In this document: piece by piece, positions 32,785-43,180 of the stretch
Position numbering within the stretch: position 1 is the stretch's first letter
Layout: every line of letters starts with the position of its first letter
Assembly: GCA_000750105.3 (NCBI GenBank)
Contig: JPHH03000029.1
Coordinates: 186,001 to 250,000 of the forward strand
From: Tolypocladium sp. Sup5 PDA-1
Lineage: Eukaryota; Ascomycota; Sordariomycetes; Hypocreales; Ophiocordycipitaceae
Direction: 5' to 3'
Length of the DNA stretch: 64,000 nt
Program-made: the position numbers and the translations under genes
Notes under the pieces: generated by a model
Told to the model about the DNA's origin: nothing
What the model saw: the letters and a program-made list of their open reading frames with translations, nothing else
The model's database searches: none

Positions 32785-34651
32785 AGCGAAGTCGATGTCA
32801 AGAGCCCTGAGACTGTGGATGAGGAAGGGAGAGGTTCGTCTGTGGATGAGATGCTGGGTCTTGTTTGGTGGCAGATGCAGGGTTGTCGTTGGAGCTACGT
32901 CGAGCTGGAGGTGTGGGCTGGATCTCACACGTCCACTGGCCCCACTACGGCTCCAAACGAAGACTATGACTTACACCTTCCTTCCCTCCCACCCACAAAG
33001 GCGACAGCATCAACAACCTGAAGTCTGCATGCAAACCGTCTATTTTTCGCAGAGCTTCAAAGCAGTTCAGTGCATCGAGCTCTTTTCTATTTCCCGCTTA
33101 TGTAATCCTGATTCCGCGGTCGTCACGCCTCGCCCCCAAGGCCCCCACTCGAAGCGCTCTCAACACCACGCGTCGTCGAGCATTCCCGACTGCTGGTAGC
33201 TCTGGGTTCGAACCACGTCTTGGGCACGAAGCCAACACCACCACATCTACGCAATTCAGCCAAAAGAAATAGACGGCAAGGTGCAAAGACGTTCAAAAAA
33301 TGGGCTCGAATTTATTGCAGCAAAAAAGTCCAAAGTTGCATTAAAAAAATGGCACCTGGGGGTAAACCAGAGGACAGATCCATGTCATCACCACCCGAAG
33401 CAAAGTACTCCGAGCCCTCTATGCCACGGGCGCTCTTTGTTTCTGACCTTGGCCATTAGACCATGCCACATGATTGAAAGGTGCTACATTATTCTAGTAT
33501 ATAAACTATTGAACAGCTCTTGCGGTTGCCAGGTGGCTGTTCACTGAACAGCTGTGGCGGCACGTGCTGTGAGTCCCTAACAACTGTAACTCTGCAAGCC
33601 TGTCGCAGGGGCTCGAGCTTAGCAAGTCTCGGTGCGTGAAGCTCGATTTCATGCAGTGATGAGAAAGTAATTTCCAGAGAGGGCGAGTTGCATCCAAACT
33701 CGTTGAGTTTAGATGTCAACTCTGCCCACCCCGTCACAAGCAAGAGATGCTCTCCGTTGAAATAAAGTCTTTCAACGCCACACCAGCGTTAAAATAATTG
33801 CTCGCACCAGAGAGTGTGCACAAAGTTAACATTGCCACTGAATTCTATACTATGGATTCCAGGTCGCGCAATGTAATGTAGTCCTCTCGATTCTGAAGAC
33901 GATGCGGCGTCCGGCTCGTCAATCAGCAGCATCCAGGAAACTTGCCGCAAAGTCGATACAGAGCCAAATCGAAACTTCAGCATCTTTGCAGTCTACAAGC
34001 GGATTTGATTCCTTACCTTGGGAAATGGCATCCTGGTGTATTGGAAAACCACGGAAACGCCTAGGTTCTGGGCAGTACCCGCGCGACCCTGATGGAAAGC
34101 TGGCCTGCCAACTTTTGTCGCAACTATGATTGACTTGCCATCTGCGCCCGGGACAACTCGCCGTCTACCGCTTCAAGGAGCAAAACGACTCGACTTGTTA
34201 GCCCGTCCATCAAGCTACGAGCCGCTGTCGAGTCGTAATGTTCGCCGTTTTGAATACGCCAAAGACGACGGCTCGAATAAGACGGCTAGAATAGGCTTTC
34301 CCCACTCAAGCTCACGTCTTAAGCAGTCTATACTTGGGGGTTGTAGAGAAAGGTGTTTAGCAGGATAGTAGAAGTCGTGTCATTAGGTAAGGTAATTGAG
34401 TGTTATGCTACATTGCCGTCACGATGCCTGCGAGACCAGTCCCAAAGAGCCAGTCGCGGGTCATCTTGATGAACACCAGAATGAGTTCAAATATTGCGTT
34501 CTCATTCCATGTACGTCCTTTTCGTCTACTCTAATGAACCTTACCCCCACGAGCATCACCCACTTTACATGATTCATCTCACTCGTTTCCACTTCGAGTA
34601 GCGCTGCAAATCAAGGTCGGCTCCTGCGGCGCTAAATTGAACCCATCACCA
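32785..34651. other. Long intergenic region, partly AT-rich
   Basis: 1.9 kb between the GET2 promoter and the SEC31 3' end. From about 33,050 to 34,650 the sequence is clearly more AT-rich than its surroundings, has only short ORFs and no recognisable protein. It may be a decayed insertion, but no terminal repeat was found. Confidence 0.5.
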
Positions 34652-37600
34652 TTAAGGCGTAGCCTTGCTCATGCTGATCAGTCGCTTCACTCCAACCTGC
34701 ATATCTAGTTAGCACATCATTCAATTCGATCGAGGGAGGGCATATCGTACCATCCAGTTACCGCATTCCTCCGTCTTGTCTCGCTGAATCTCCACCTGGA
34801 ACCTTTGGGCTGCCGCATAGTCCTTGGACTGAATAGCCTCGGCCAACTGTGTGAGTTGCTCAATTGTGGGTGGCAGAACAAGCTCCTCGTTGTTCAAGTG
34901 GTCGAACAAGAGGTTCAACCGCTTCTGTGTATCCTTCACCTGAGGGGCAAAGGTCGCAGGAGCCTTGGAAGCCACCCGCTGCATGTCTTGTCCGAGGGCC
35001 TCAACCAATCGCTGGGCGTTCGCGGGGATGTGTGATCGATCGCCAGCGGGGTGCTTTGCCTTTGGAGGTGGTGCGGATGCCTTGGGGGCCGGGGGAGTCG
35101 GCGTGGGACCACCCATCCGCGGCGGTCCCGTTGGCGGCGGCCCTTGAGGGGGCGCAGAAGGCTGGCTCTGCGGCGCCCCGTAAGGCGACGCCGCGTACTG
35201 GCCTTGAGGAGTTGCCAGCGGTGGCGGAGCCCCGTATTGGTTTGCAGGGGGTGGGCGGCTGGCTGGGCCCGGAGGCGGCGGCATGGAAGCGATGGGAGGG
35301 TGGCTGGGCTGCTGTTGCTGCGCTGATGGTGCAGGGGCATACCTGTTGGACGGGGGAGCTCCTGGCGGAGGTGCGTTGTAGGGTGAAGCCGTTCGTGCAG
35401 CCACCTGGGGAATTGGCGACGGTGCGCCACCAGCTTGCGGGGGCGGCGGCGCGTACTGACTGGCGGCAGTTGACGACGGCCGTGGTGGCGGCGCTTGGAA
35501 GGACTGAGGCGGTCCGGCCAGAGGCGACTGAACACGGGGCGGAGCTGGGCCCTTGGGGGGCGGCGCAGGCGGGCTCGCACGCTGTCCGTATAGCGTGGGT
35601 TGAGGAGGGCCAGATGGACTTTGTTGCCCCGGGAAAGGGGACATAATAGGAGCGGCGCTCGGTGTGGGCCGGCGCGGCACAGCCTTGGTCACGAGGGGAA
35701 CATCGTTCCAGTTGTCCATCTTCTTTGATTGGGACGGAGGAGGCTGGGACGGAGTTGTGTTCCTCGCGGGAGGGCCACCCATCAGAGGCGGCGCCATTCC
35801 GCCTGGGTATCCAGGTTGGGTTGGTGGTTGGTAGCCCCCCTGAGGCTGGTACGGGTTCTGAGGCGGCATGTACTGTTGGGGCTGGGCCATAGGTGACTGA
35901 TTCTGGCTCATGCCGCCGTACGGGTTGGCAGGGGGCATGACCGGTCCGGGCTGAGAGGGCTGGTAACCAAACGCTGGCTGCACCCTGGATGGCGCAACGT
36001 TTGTTCCAGCTGGCTGCCGCGAGGCGGCAGTCTTGGCAGCGGGCTTCTTCGTAGCCATTCTGACACGACTCCTCGCAATCTCGGCGGCGGGATAGTTTGA
36101 TGGCAACAGGTCCAGATATTTCTGAGCCACTTCCAGCTGCCCGTGGCCAGCAAGGATATCCGCATACTCGGTGTACTTTTCGTATAGCGTCGCCAGCTTC
36201 CAATCCGAGCCCTGGCCCTGTTTGCTGTCCTGGAATTTGGTAACATGGCGGAAGATGGTCACCTTCTCGATGAAGTTTTGCAAGGACCTCGCGTGCACCG
36301 AGAAGGTTGAATCCTCGGAAGGCTCCTTCATGCCGGCCTGCTCCGCCTCCTCAAGTTCGGCAACCCAGATGTTGATAACCTTTTCAAGTTTCGAGCCAAC
36401 AAGGTAGCAGAAAGACGCATCCTTCCTCTGTCCCTCCTCGCTGATGCGATCTCCGAGAGCCTCGCAGAGATCTGGGAACTCGGTGGGGTCGGAAAAGGTA
36501 CATAGAATGGACATGGTCTCCTTCCAGTTTTCCAGGTCCGCATTGTACACGATATCCCACAGATTCTTGGCGATAACCGAGCCAAGGAGACGCAAATAAC
36601 TTGGCATGCCGCGCTTCTTTGCCAGGTACGCAGACTGGACCTTGTCCACGAGCTCCTGGCCGCCACAGTTGGCTATTAAGAATGCGTCTGCAATGCGCTC
36701 CTCAGAGAGGCAGATATCGGTCGCCTTTGCAAAGTTGCCCAACATCAACGCTCTTGTTATATCCTTCTCGACGTGCGTGTCGCTGTCGCTGAAGAGGTTG
36801 AACGGGTTGTCGGTCTTGGCGCCCTTGGTCGCGGCAAGGTCGGACAGGAAATCGTCGCCATCGCCCTCGCCCTCGCCATCGCCACCGCCAAAGAAGTCAG
36901 ACACTTCCTTTTTCTTCTCCTCGGCTTCACCCTCCGGCTTGGTGTCTGCCTCCTTTTCGCTATCCGCGGACTCTTGGCGTGCGCCGTTGGTGAGCTCCTC
37001 CTCTTTGAAGCCCAGATACTCCACGATCTTGCCGCGAGGGTTGTCACCAACAAGAGTTTCCATTACTTTCCAGTCCGCCCTCTCATCGTCAGTCTTGGCT
37101 TGCTGCATCCGCTCCTCGCAAATGGACGCCAGGTCGCCGGAGGCGAGAGCCTCCTGGAACTTGTCGGTAGCAGAGGAGACATCAGAATCAGCCGAAAAGT
37201 TGGAGATGATGATCTTGGACGTCCTCTTTTGTCCAGGTTGAGCAGGAGACGCTTTGAATACGACAATTTTGCCTCCAAAGCCAAATGAGGCGCCGATTGG
37301 CCGCTCGAACCATTTTGGTGCCTTGTTCAAGGACCATGACGCACCCTGGGGTTGAGTCTGAGCCGCTCGAAAGAATTCCTCGTCATCCAGATTCTTCTCT
37401 GCTTGGATCTTCGATGTATCCGGGTTTGTATTCTGGAGCGTCTGAATTGTGATTTTGCCGTCGAAGCTGGCAGTGGCCGAGAGGTTAGGGTTGTGCGGGT
37501 TGAAGCGAGTCTGAAAGGTCCAGTTGGTCATCTCAGGCAGTTCTCCGTACCGCTCTCCAGTCTGGGGGTTCCACACCAAGGTACGGTTGTCCTTGCCAGA

Positions 37601-38483
37601 CGAGAGCAGGAGGTCGCTGTCTTGGTGGCACCAGGACAAGGATAGAACACCTTGATCGTGGCCCTGGAGAGTCTTTTCCGGCGCATTGGAGTTGCGCAAG
37701 TCCCAGAGGAAGATGACGGGCGTACTATCGTCAGGGGTGGCGGTTAAGAGCTTCGTCGAGTTGTTCGGGTCCCAAGCGATGGCGCTGACGGGTTTCCGGC
37801 TGTTGTTGAGGGTCAGGGACGCCTTCTTCGTCTTCAAATCCCACACTGTGACAAAGCCCCCTTGCCCTCCGGTCGCCAGGATGTGCGACACCTTTCGATT
37901 CCATGCCAAGCAGTCGATGTCATCGGAGCGAGCCGCTGCGTTGCCCAGCCGGAATGGGTTCGAGATGTCGTTGACATCGTAGATGAACAGCTCGCCCTTC
38001 GAGCCAGCTGTGGCCAGAATCTGGGGCTTCAGGGGGTTGAATTGTAGGGTCTTGATCGCGCCGGTGTGCTTCGTCGTCTGGGAGATCAGGGCGTCAGAAG
38101 CCCCCGACTCCAGCTTGGCGGCATCCCACAAATCCAGGGAGCCGTTCTCCAGAGCGCCGGCGATGATGCCCTTTGGGTGGTCTGAATCAGGGGGGCTCCA
38201 AGCAATATCGTAGAATCTGTGCTTCTGTCAGCCGGCGCACTCCAAGCCTGTAAGCGAGCGAGCGTGCTTCGTACTTGGAGTCGGTGGTGATGCTGGCCAG
38301 TGGCTGCAGCTCGATGCCTTGCTGTAGGTCGTCCAGTGCCAGGTCCCACAGCTCCAGCTTGCTCTCGTCGGAGAAATCAGCATCAACGGCACCGGCCCGC
38401 GTTCCCGTCACCAGCAGAGGCTTTCCTGGGCCAGCGGACCAGGCAAAGGCGGCCGTCCGAGGCACTTCGCGAAGGCGCACCAT
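34652..38483 (-). CDS. sec31: COPII outer-coat protein Sec31
   Basis: Minus-strand exons 38275-38483, 34751-38216 and 34652-34696 give 1239 aa. Sec31 and Sec13 form the outer cage of ER-to-Golgi COPII vesicles and stimulate Sar1 GTPase. The N-terminal WD40 propeller (residues 1 to about 340) begins MVRLREVPRTAAFAWS and includes DIDCLAWNRKVSHILATGG and LLLSSGKDNRTLVWNP. The alpha-solenoid ACE1 element spans about 470-770 (DICLSEERIADAFLIAN, LRLLGSVIAKNLWDIV). A long Pro/Gln/Gly-rich linker (about 800-1120) precedes a C-terminal helical domain. A final 15-codon exon is inferred: the frame ECGNWM splices to VGVKRLISMSKATP, replacing a read-through tail. Introns have good GTACGA donors and a GCTAAC branch site. 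Confidence 0.94.
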
Positions 38484-38930
38484 GATGGCGGGGCCAAGTC
38501 GATTGCCCTACGATACGTGGACGGTTCGAAGAGGAAGAGTTGAGTTGCTGCGCTTTTCAACGGCCACGGCTGAACATGGGAGAATTAAAGAGGTAAGCCC
38601 GAAGCTTCTGCCAGCAGAGAATTGCCAAAAAGGTGGAAGGTTGACGCCGTATGGCTAGATCTGAGCCGAGTTATGATGCCAGATTGCAGGCTCCGAGTCT
38701 GGCTCCTGAGCTCCTCCTGCCAGGGACACGTCCGTGCTCTGAGCCGCTAATAACACCAGCTGGCAGTGGAAATCCGACGTCACGTGATGCATGGTGTCTC
38801 GCGCTTCCATAGCTCCAAAACAGGCCAATGAGAGCAGGAGGCTGAACAGACCAGAACTTCGTGTGAGTTTCAGCAGCATTCAACCATTTCAACAAACATA
38901 TTGGCCTTTTGCCTCGCCAATCCTGCAAAA
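38484..38930. promoter_or_regulatory. Divergent promoter region between SEC31 and the RRM gene
   Basis: 447 bases between two opposite start codons. A CACGTGATG palindrome-containing word lies at 38780-38790. No TATA box is evident. Confidence 0.5.
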
Positions 38931-39433
38931 ATGACGGAAGCGGCTCGCTGGAAGGCCACTGTTTTTGTTGGCGGCCTGGCACAGATGGTGACCAGCAGCC
39001 ACATTCTCGATGCCTTCATACCGTTTGGCGAGATTGTCGAGGTATCACTGCCAAAGCCAGACACGCGAAACTCTGAGGACCCTCACCGAGGCTTCGCGTA
39101 CGTGGAATACGAAGACAGTGCGGACGCCAAAGAGGCCATCGACAACATGGACCAGTCAGAGTTCTTTGGCAGGATCCTCAAGGTGTCACAAGCCAAAGCA
39201 CCCAAGAGCGCCGAAGAGGGGCTGGGCAGCAAAAGGGCGATCTGGGAGCAGGTACGTCTGAGAGCTCGCTTATTCAAACCAGCGACTGACAATTTCACGT
39301 ACAGGAGGGCTGGCTGGCAGAGCATGCCGGCGACCAGGGAGACGGTTTACCGGACAGGTCTATGGAAGATACGGTGCCAGATCCGATGCAAGGGCTAGAA
39401 GGGCTGGATGTAGCCGGGCCGAAGCCGGCGTAG
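38931..39433 (+). CDS. RRM RNA-binding protein resembling the RRM of cyclophilin E (Cyp33)
   Basis: Exons 38931-39251 and 39305-39433 give 149 aa. A single RRM (about residues 7-85) has RNP2 VFVGGL and RNP1 RGFAYVEY. Its closest pattern is the RRM of PPIE/Cyp33: AAFIPFGDI-like LDAFIPFGEI, and EAIDNMDQSEFFGRILKV against AAIDNMNESELFGRTIRV-type sequence. Human PPIE joins this RRM to a cyclophilin domain in spliceosomes; here the protein ends shortly after, with no isomerase domain. The second exon supplies EGWLAEHAGD and an acidic tail. A splicing or mRNA role is inferred. Downstream, only 235 bases separate it from the convergent NDUFA4-like gene. Confidence 0.83.
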
Positions 39434-39668
39434 GAATGTCGTGCTATTCTGTTGCGGGTTTTGCATAGCGACGGCGTTACGGGGAAACGGTCAAGGGATA
39501 TGGTTACTCTAACTAAGCACGACCTGAGCCATAATGTGAACACTCCAGGATTGGGAAAGTCAAGACTTGGTATGGTTTCCTGCTTTTCATTCTTGAGATA
39601 TACAGTATTTCGTCCCCCCGTGACAAAGTGAAATCCTCTGGGTGTGTGCCTTTGTATGTTTGACGGGC

Positions 39669-40150
39669 TTAGTGGTCAGCTCGGCCAGCAGCGCCCGTTC
39701 TGTTCAGTCGGAGGTTCTTGTCGACGAAGAACTTCCTGGCACTGGAGTAGCCGGCAGCGAAAACGGCGAAGCCGACGACGACGGCTGTAGATTCGTTAGG
39801 CCCACGCGTTGCTTTGATTTGGCGACAGGGGATATTTACCGAGGGGGATCAACTCGGCCGGGATCTGCTTGAGCTTGCGCAACCGTTGGGAGATGGTGTG
39901 GCCTGTTCCAACATCAGTTCAGCTTGTTCCCGCACGTCGAGGCAGCTTCAGAAAGCTCGGCGATCGCTGCTGTAGGGTCGTCCGTCCATACCGGCCTGGT
40001 CTTCCTTCTGTACAACCCGATGTGTCAGCTCCGTCTGGCCAGGTTCGTCATTTGCGCACTTACGGGAACCGGTCGCATCATCCGGGGCGACTGGCGGAAC
40101 ATCATCCGAGCCGTCGGCTGGAGCGATCTGAGGGCGGCGGTAGAGCGCAT
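39669..40150 (-). CDS. NDUFA4/MLRQ-like respiratory-chain subunit
   Basis: Four minus-strand exons (40064-40150, 39992-40007, 39840-39902, 39669-39784) give 93 aa; no single exon is long enough to stand out. The N-terminus (MRSTAALRSLQPTARMMF) is Arg/Ser-rich and acid-free, like a mitochondrial presequence. After the 16-base exon 2 comes QRLRKLKQIPAELIPL, then the membrane helix AVVVGFAVFAAGYSSARKFF and the charged tail VDKNLRLNR, the pattern of the MLRQ/NDUFA4 (B12D) family. Long placed in complex I, human NDUFA4 is now known as a complex IV component. All four splice junctions keep frame. It is divergent to COX12 with only 324 bases between start codons. Confidence 0.82.
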
Positions 40151-40474
40151 TGTGAGGGAGTGGAGAGTATCAGGAAATGGCGCTTAGCAATGGGGGTGAT
40201 TCAATTGGAAAATGTCGCCCTTCCGAGGTTGTGTTTGGAGGTTGCCGAACATCTCATGTTGCAATTGCAGTGTCGACCCACCCACGCGGAGTGGGTGCCT
40301 TATGCAATTGGCTGGTCGGCCTGAGGCACACATTGCGCCGCCAACGCCGGAACATCTGATTCGAGCTGTGAACGTCGACGCATCACCCTCACCTCCAACC
40401 TGCTCGAGCTCAATCGACCTCCATCCGCCACAAAACTTGACGTCTTTCACCGGTAGCCCCGAGATCAATTCGCA
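40151..40474. promoter_or_regulatory. Divergent promoter between NDUFA4-like gene and COX12
   Basis: 324 bases serve two genes for respiratory-chain subunits, which suggests coordinated expression. No TATA box is evident. Confidence 0.6.
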
Positions 40475-41028
40475 ATGGCTGAAGAAGATGGTCAGGAGCT
40501 TGTCACCAAGCCCTTCAAGTTCGTGACTGGTACGGGCTGATAATCCCTCCCTAAAAAATGATCTGATCGTGGCCCGAGGCTAACAGCATTGCAGCCGGTA
40601 AGCACACCCGCGACCGCCCGACCGAGCGCATAGCCGCGACGAGCTCAATTGCATTGGGACATGCGGCAGGGTACTAATTCTCGCGTTGCACAGGCACCGA
40701 TGCCCGCTTCCCGAACCAGAACCAGACCAAGCACTGCTGGCAGAACTACGTCGACTACCACAAGTGCATCATCGCCAAGGGAGAGGACTTTGCGCCTTGC
40801 CGCCAGGTACGACGACGACCGATTCGATTAGAATCAGCTGCGCTTGGGTTTCGCGACGGAGGCTAACGGCGCTGCAGTTCTGGCTCGCATACCGATCACT
40901 GTGCCCCTCGGGATGGTACCAGCGATGGGATGAGCAGCGAGGTAGGTTGCAGCGATCCTGGCTGTTGACCTGCGGCTAATGTGTTTTATACAGAGGCTGG
41001 CAACTTCCCCGTCAAGCTCGATGCTTAA
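40475..41028 (+). CDS. cox12: Cytochrome c oxidase subunit VIb (Cox12)
   Basis: Exons 40475-40529, 40595-40597, 40694-40806, 40878-40941 and 40994-41028 give 89 aa. The protein sits on the intermembrane-space side of complex IV near cytochrome c. It has the twin-Cys motif of Mia40 substrates: CWQNYVDYHKC (CX9C) and CRQFWLAYRSLC (CX10C), then PSGWYQRWDEQREAG. Exon 2 is predicted to be three bases (CCG) flanked by GCAG and GTAAGC; it supplies the Ala in FKFVTAGTDARFPNQ. Skipping it would remove that residue but keep frame. Five exons for 270 coding bases is extreme fragmentation. Confidence 0.93.
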
Positions 41029-41379
41029 GCGTTCTGCTGTAGACTTGGTGTAGGTCTAAGGCGCATGTTGATAGATGGTGGAGGGTGAGCAGCTTTGCTG
41101 CACGTGTACTACTCGCACAACTCAGTAGACAATCGACGCAAGAGATTGACCGTTGGGTAAAGTCTGACTTTGAATTGGTACACTGGCCTTAAACACATCT
41201 CTTGTGTGTCATTTGCGAAAAGTGAATTCAATCAAGTTCGCTGGTATCATAAGTCTCGTGACGACGAGCGCTACTTTGGCCCAATCCCAGACGCCGCATT
41301 ACCAATCCATGCCCAGAGTACAGTGCCGACACACAACATAAACCAGAGTACGGATACACCCTTCAAGTTCTGTAGCAAT
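41029..41379. other. Convergent intergenic region
   Basis: 351 bases, 3' sides of COX12 and SDE2. Nothing further is seen. Confidence 0.5.
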
Positions 41380-42225
41380 TTACTGCTTCTTCGAGTCGGC
41401 TTCCTCGTCATCCGAGCTCATAAACTCGTCATCCTCGTCGAACCCAAAAAACGTCCTTTGCTTGCCTTTTTCAGCCTTCTCTGGTTCCGATGGAGGCGAA
41501 GACTCTTTCGAACTCGGCTTCTCCTCTTCATCGGATCCAGACTGGTTGTTGGTCTGGTCGGTAGACGTGGAGCCGTGAGACGTGCTGAGGTTGTCTTTGT
41601 AGTTGCCGGCCTTCATCGCCGCCAGGACCGCTTCTCGAGTCTTTTCGTTGCTCTCTTCCTTATCCTCAACCCATTTGCCGTCGAGTCGGCCTTTGCTGCC
41701 GGATTTGATCTCGGCTTCCTTTTGCTCGGACATTTGAACAATCTGCTCCCATCGTTCCCGCCGCCTGTCCTTTTCCTTCTTCTCCATCTCAGGCTTGATG
41801 GCCAGGTACTCTGCCAGAGCCTTGGCCTCGTTGACTGTGCGTAGCCTTCGGCCGTCGAGATTGCGGCTCGAGCCATGGTCGTCTTGGTTTCGCTTCTTCC
41901 GCGATGACATGCGCCCGCCGGCGGCTCGCAGCTGAGACCCGAAGCCACCTTTGCCACCGCACAGCGGGGCCGTAAGTCGTAGAGAAAGAAATTCATCGGC
42001 GCTGGTGGAGAGATATGTCGAGATGGGCGCCTCTGATCGTTCAGGGAGTTGTCTGTTTGACAGTGTCGTCAGGATGAGCCTGGTGTCGGTGGTGGGCAGT
42101 CTCTCGTTGATCTCCTCGCGAAGTTGAGAGACCGTCGTCGTCACTGGCACGGGCACGACAAGCGTCGATGGCAAGCCGAGACCGCCAAAGGTGGAAACGA
42201 GGACGTTGAGGCTTTGAGGTGCCAT
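41380..42225 (-). CDS. sde2: Sde2 (ubiquitin-fold splicing regulator / silencing protein)
   Basis: Intronless, 281 aa. Residues 1-91 form the ubiquitin-like fold (MAPQSLNVLVSTFGG start, ISTYLSTSADEFLSLRLT near the end) and finish in the processing site LCGG, followed directly by KGGFGSQLRAAGGRMS. In S. pombe, deubiquitinases cut after Gly-Gly and the Lys-initiated Sde2 enters the spliceosome to promote excision of selected introns; Sde2 is also needed for telomeric silencing and genome stability. Here the cut would fall after residue 91. The Sde2 helix-rich domain (RRLRTVNEAKALAEYL) follows, then an acidic tail with FFGFDEDDEFMSSDDEE. It shares a 314-base divergent promoter with RPS10. Confidence 0.9.
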   Translation of the reverse strand: MAPQSLNVLVSTFGGLGLPSTLVVPVPVTTTVSQLREEINERLPTTDTRLILTTLSNRQLPERSEAPISTYLSTSADEFLSLRLTAPLCGGKGGFGSQLRAAGGRMSSRKKRNQDDHGSSRNLDGRRLRTVNEAKALAEYLAIKPEMEKKEKDRRRERWEQIVQMSEQKEAEIKSGSKGRLDGKWVEDKEESNEKTREAVLAAMKAGNYKDNLSTSHGSTSTDQTNNQSGSDEEEKPSSKESSPPSEPEKAEKGKQRTFFGFDEDDEFMSSDDEEADSKKQ

Positions 42226-42539
42226 GGTGATGGTTGGAGGTTTGCGTTTTGTCGTGATAGACTTGGAGATGCGGTATCACAGAGGCAGGCAACGCTCTTA
42301 CTAAGAATGCGACACAAAAAGTGGCGAGGCAGCAAGGACAGCCATGAGCCACATCGCAGGTGGGTCCAGGTTTATCATCACGTGATTCCAGCCACAGCGC
42401 ACAACACAAGCCACCCCACGTCCCTAGGTTGAATTTCTCGTAGGGTTTCCGCCCACAAAAGTTATCCATTTCGAGACCTGGCACGCCTTCCGAAAAACTG
42501 CCTCTCTTCAACATCGACTACATCACGCAAACCGCCACG
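42226..42539. promoter_or_regulatory. Divergent promoter between SDE2 and RPS10
   Basis: 314 bases between opposite start codons. A TCACGTGATT word at 42378-42387 and the AGGGTTT-like string at 42441-42448 may be ribosomal-gene promoter elements; this is an inference. Confidence 0.5.
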
Positions 42540-43180
42540 ATGTTGATTCCCAAGGCCGACCGCAAGAAGATCCACGAGGTATTTCGGCCTTTACGAGCAG
42601 ACAGAGCAGCCCAGAGCCTCGGTGACTGACAGATAGCCAGTACCTCTTCCGTGAGGGCGTCCTCGTGGCCCAGAAGGACTTCAACCTCCCCAAGCACCCC
42701 GACATCGACACCAAGAACCTCTTTGTCATCAAGGCGTGCCAGTCGCTCAACTCCCGCGGCTATGTCAAGACTCAGTTCTCTTGGCAATACTACTACTACA
42801 CCCTGACCCCCGAGGGCCTCGACTACCTCCGCGAATGGCTTCACCTCCCCGCCGAGATCGTCCCCGCCACCCACATCAAGCAACAGCGATCGCATGCTCC
42901 CCCCCGTGGCATGCTCGGCGAGAGCGAGCGTGAGCGCCGGCCGTTTGGCCGTGGCCGTGGCGACCGTGGCGACCGTGGCGACCGCGAGGGTGGATACCGA
43001 AGACGGGATGCTGGCGAGGGCAAGGAGGGCGGTGCTCCGGGCGAGTTCGCTCCTCAGTTGTGAGAATCCCCCGGCGAGGTCACATGCCGAAAATTCTACC
43101 AGACCATTTAAGACTAACAAAAACGTCACAGCCGTGGTGGCTTTGGCCGTGCCCGTGGCGGCGGCGCTCCCCCCTCTTAA
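42540..43180 (+). CDS. rps10: 40S ribosomal protein S10 (eS10)
   Basis: Exons 42540-42578, 42641-43059 and 43132-43180 give 168 aa. Conserved start MLIPKADRKKIHEYLFREGVLVAQKDF and core NLFVIKACQSLNSRGYVKTQFSWQYYYYTLTPEG match eS10 of the small-subunit head. The C-terminal tail is Arg/Gly/Asp-rich (RGRGDRGDRGD repeat). The last intron (GTGAGA ... GACTAAC ... ACAG) is inferred because the spliced frame gives APQF followed by RGGFGRARGGGAPPS, the normal family end, while the unspliced frame stops at once after Leu. An intron right after codon 13 is typical for fungal ribosomal protein genes. Confidence 0.95.

Noticed and set aside
33190..33225. GGTTCGAACC word resembling a tRNA T-loop
   Set aside because: On neither strand does it have a paired T stem of five bases, and no acceptor, D or anticodon stems can be folded around it.
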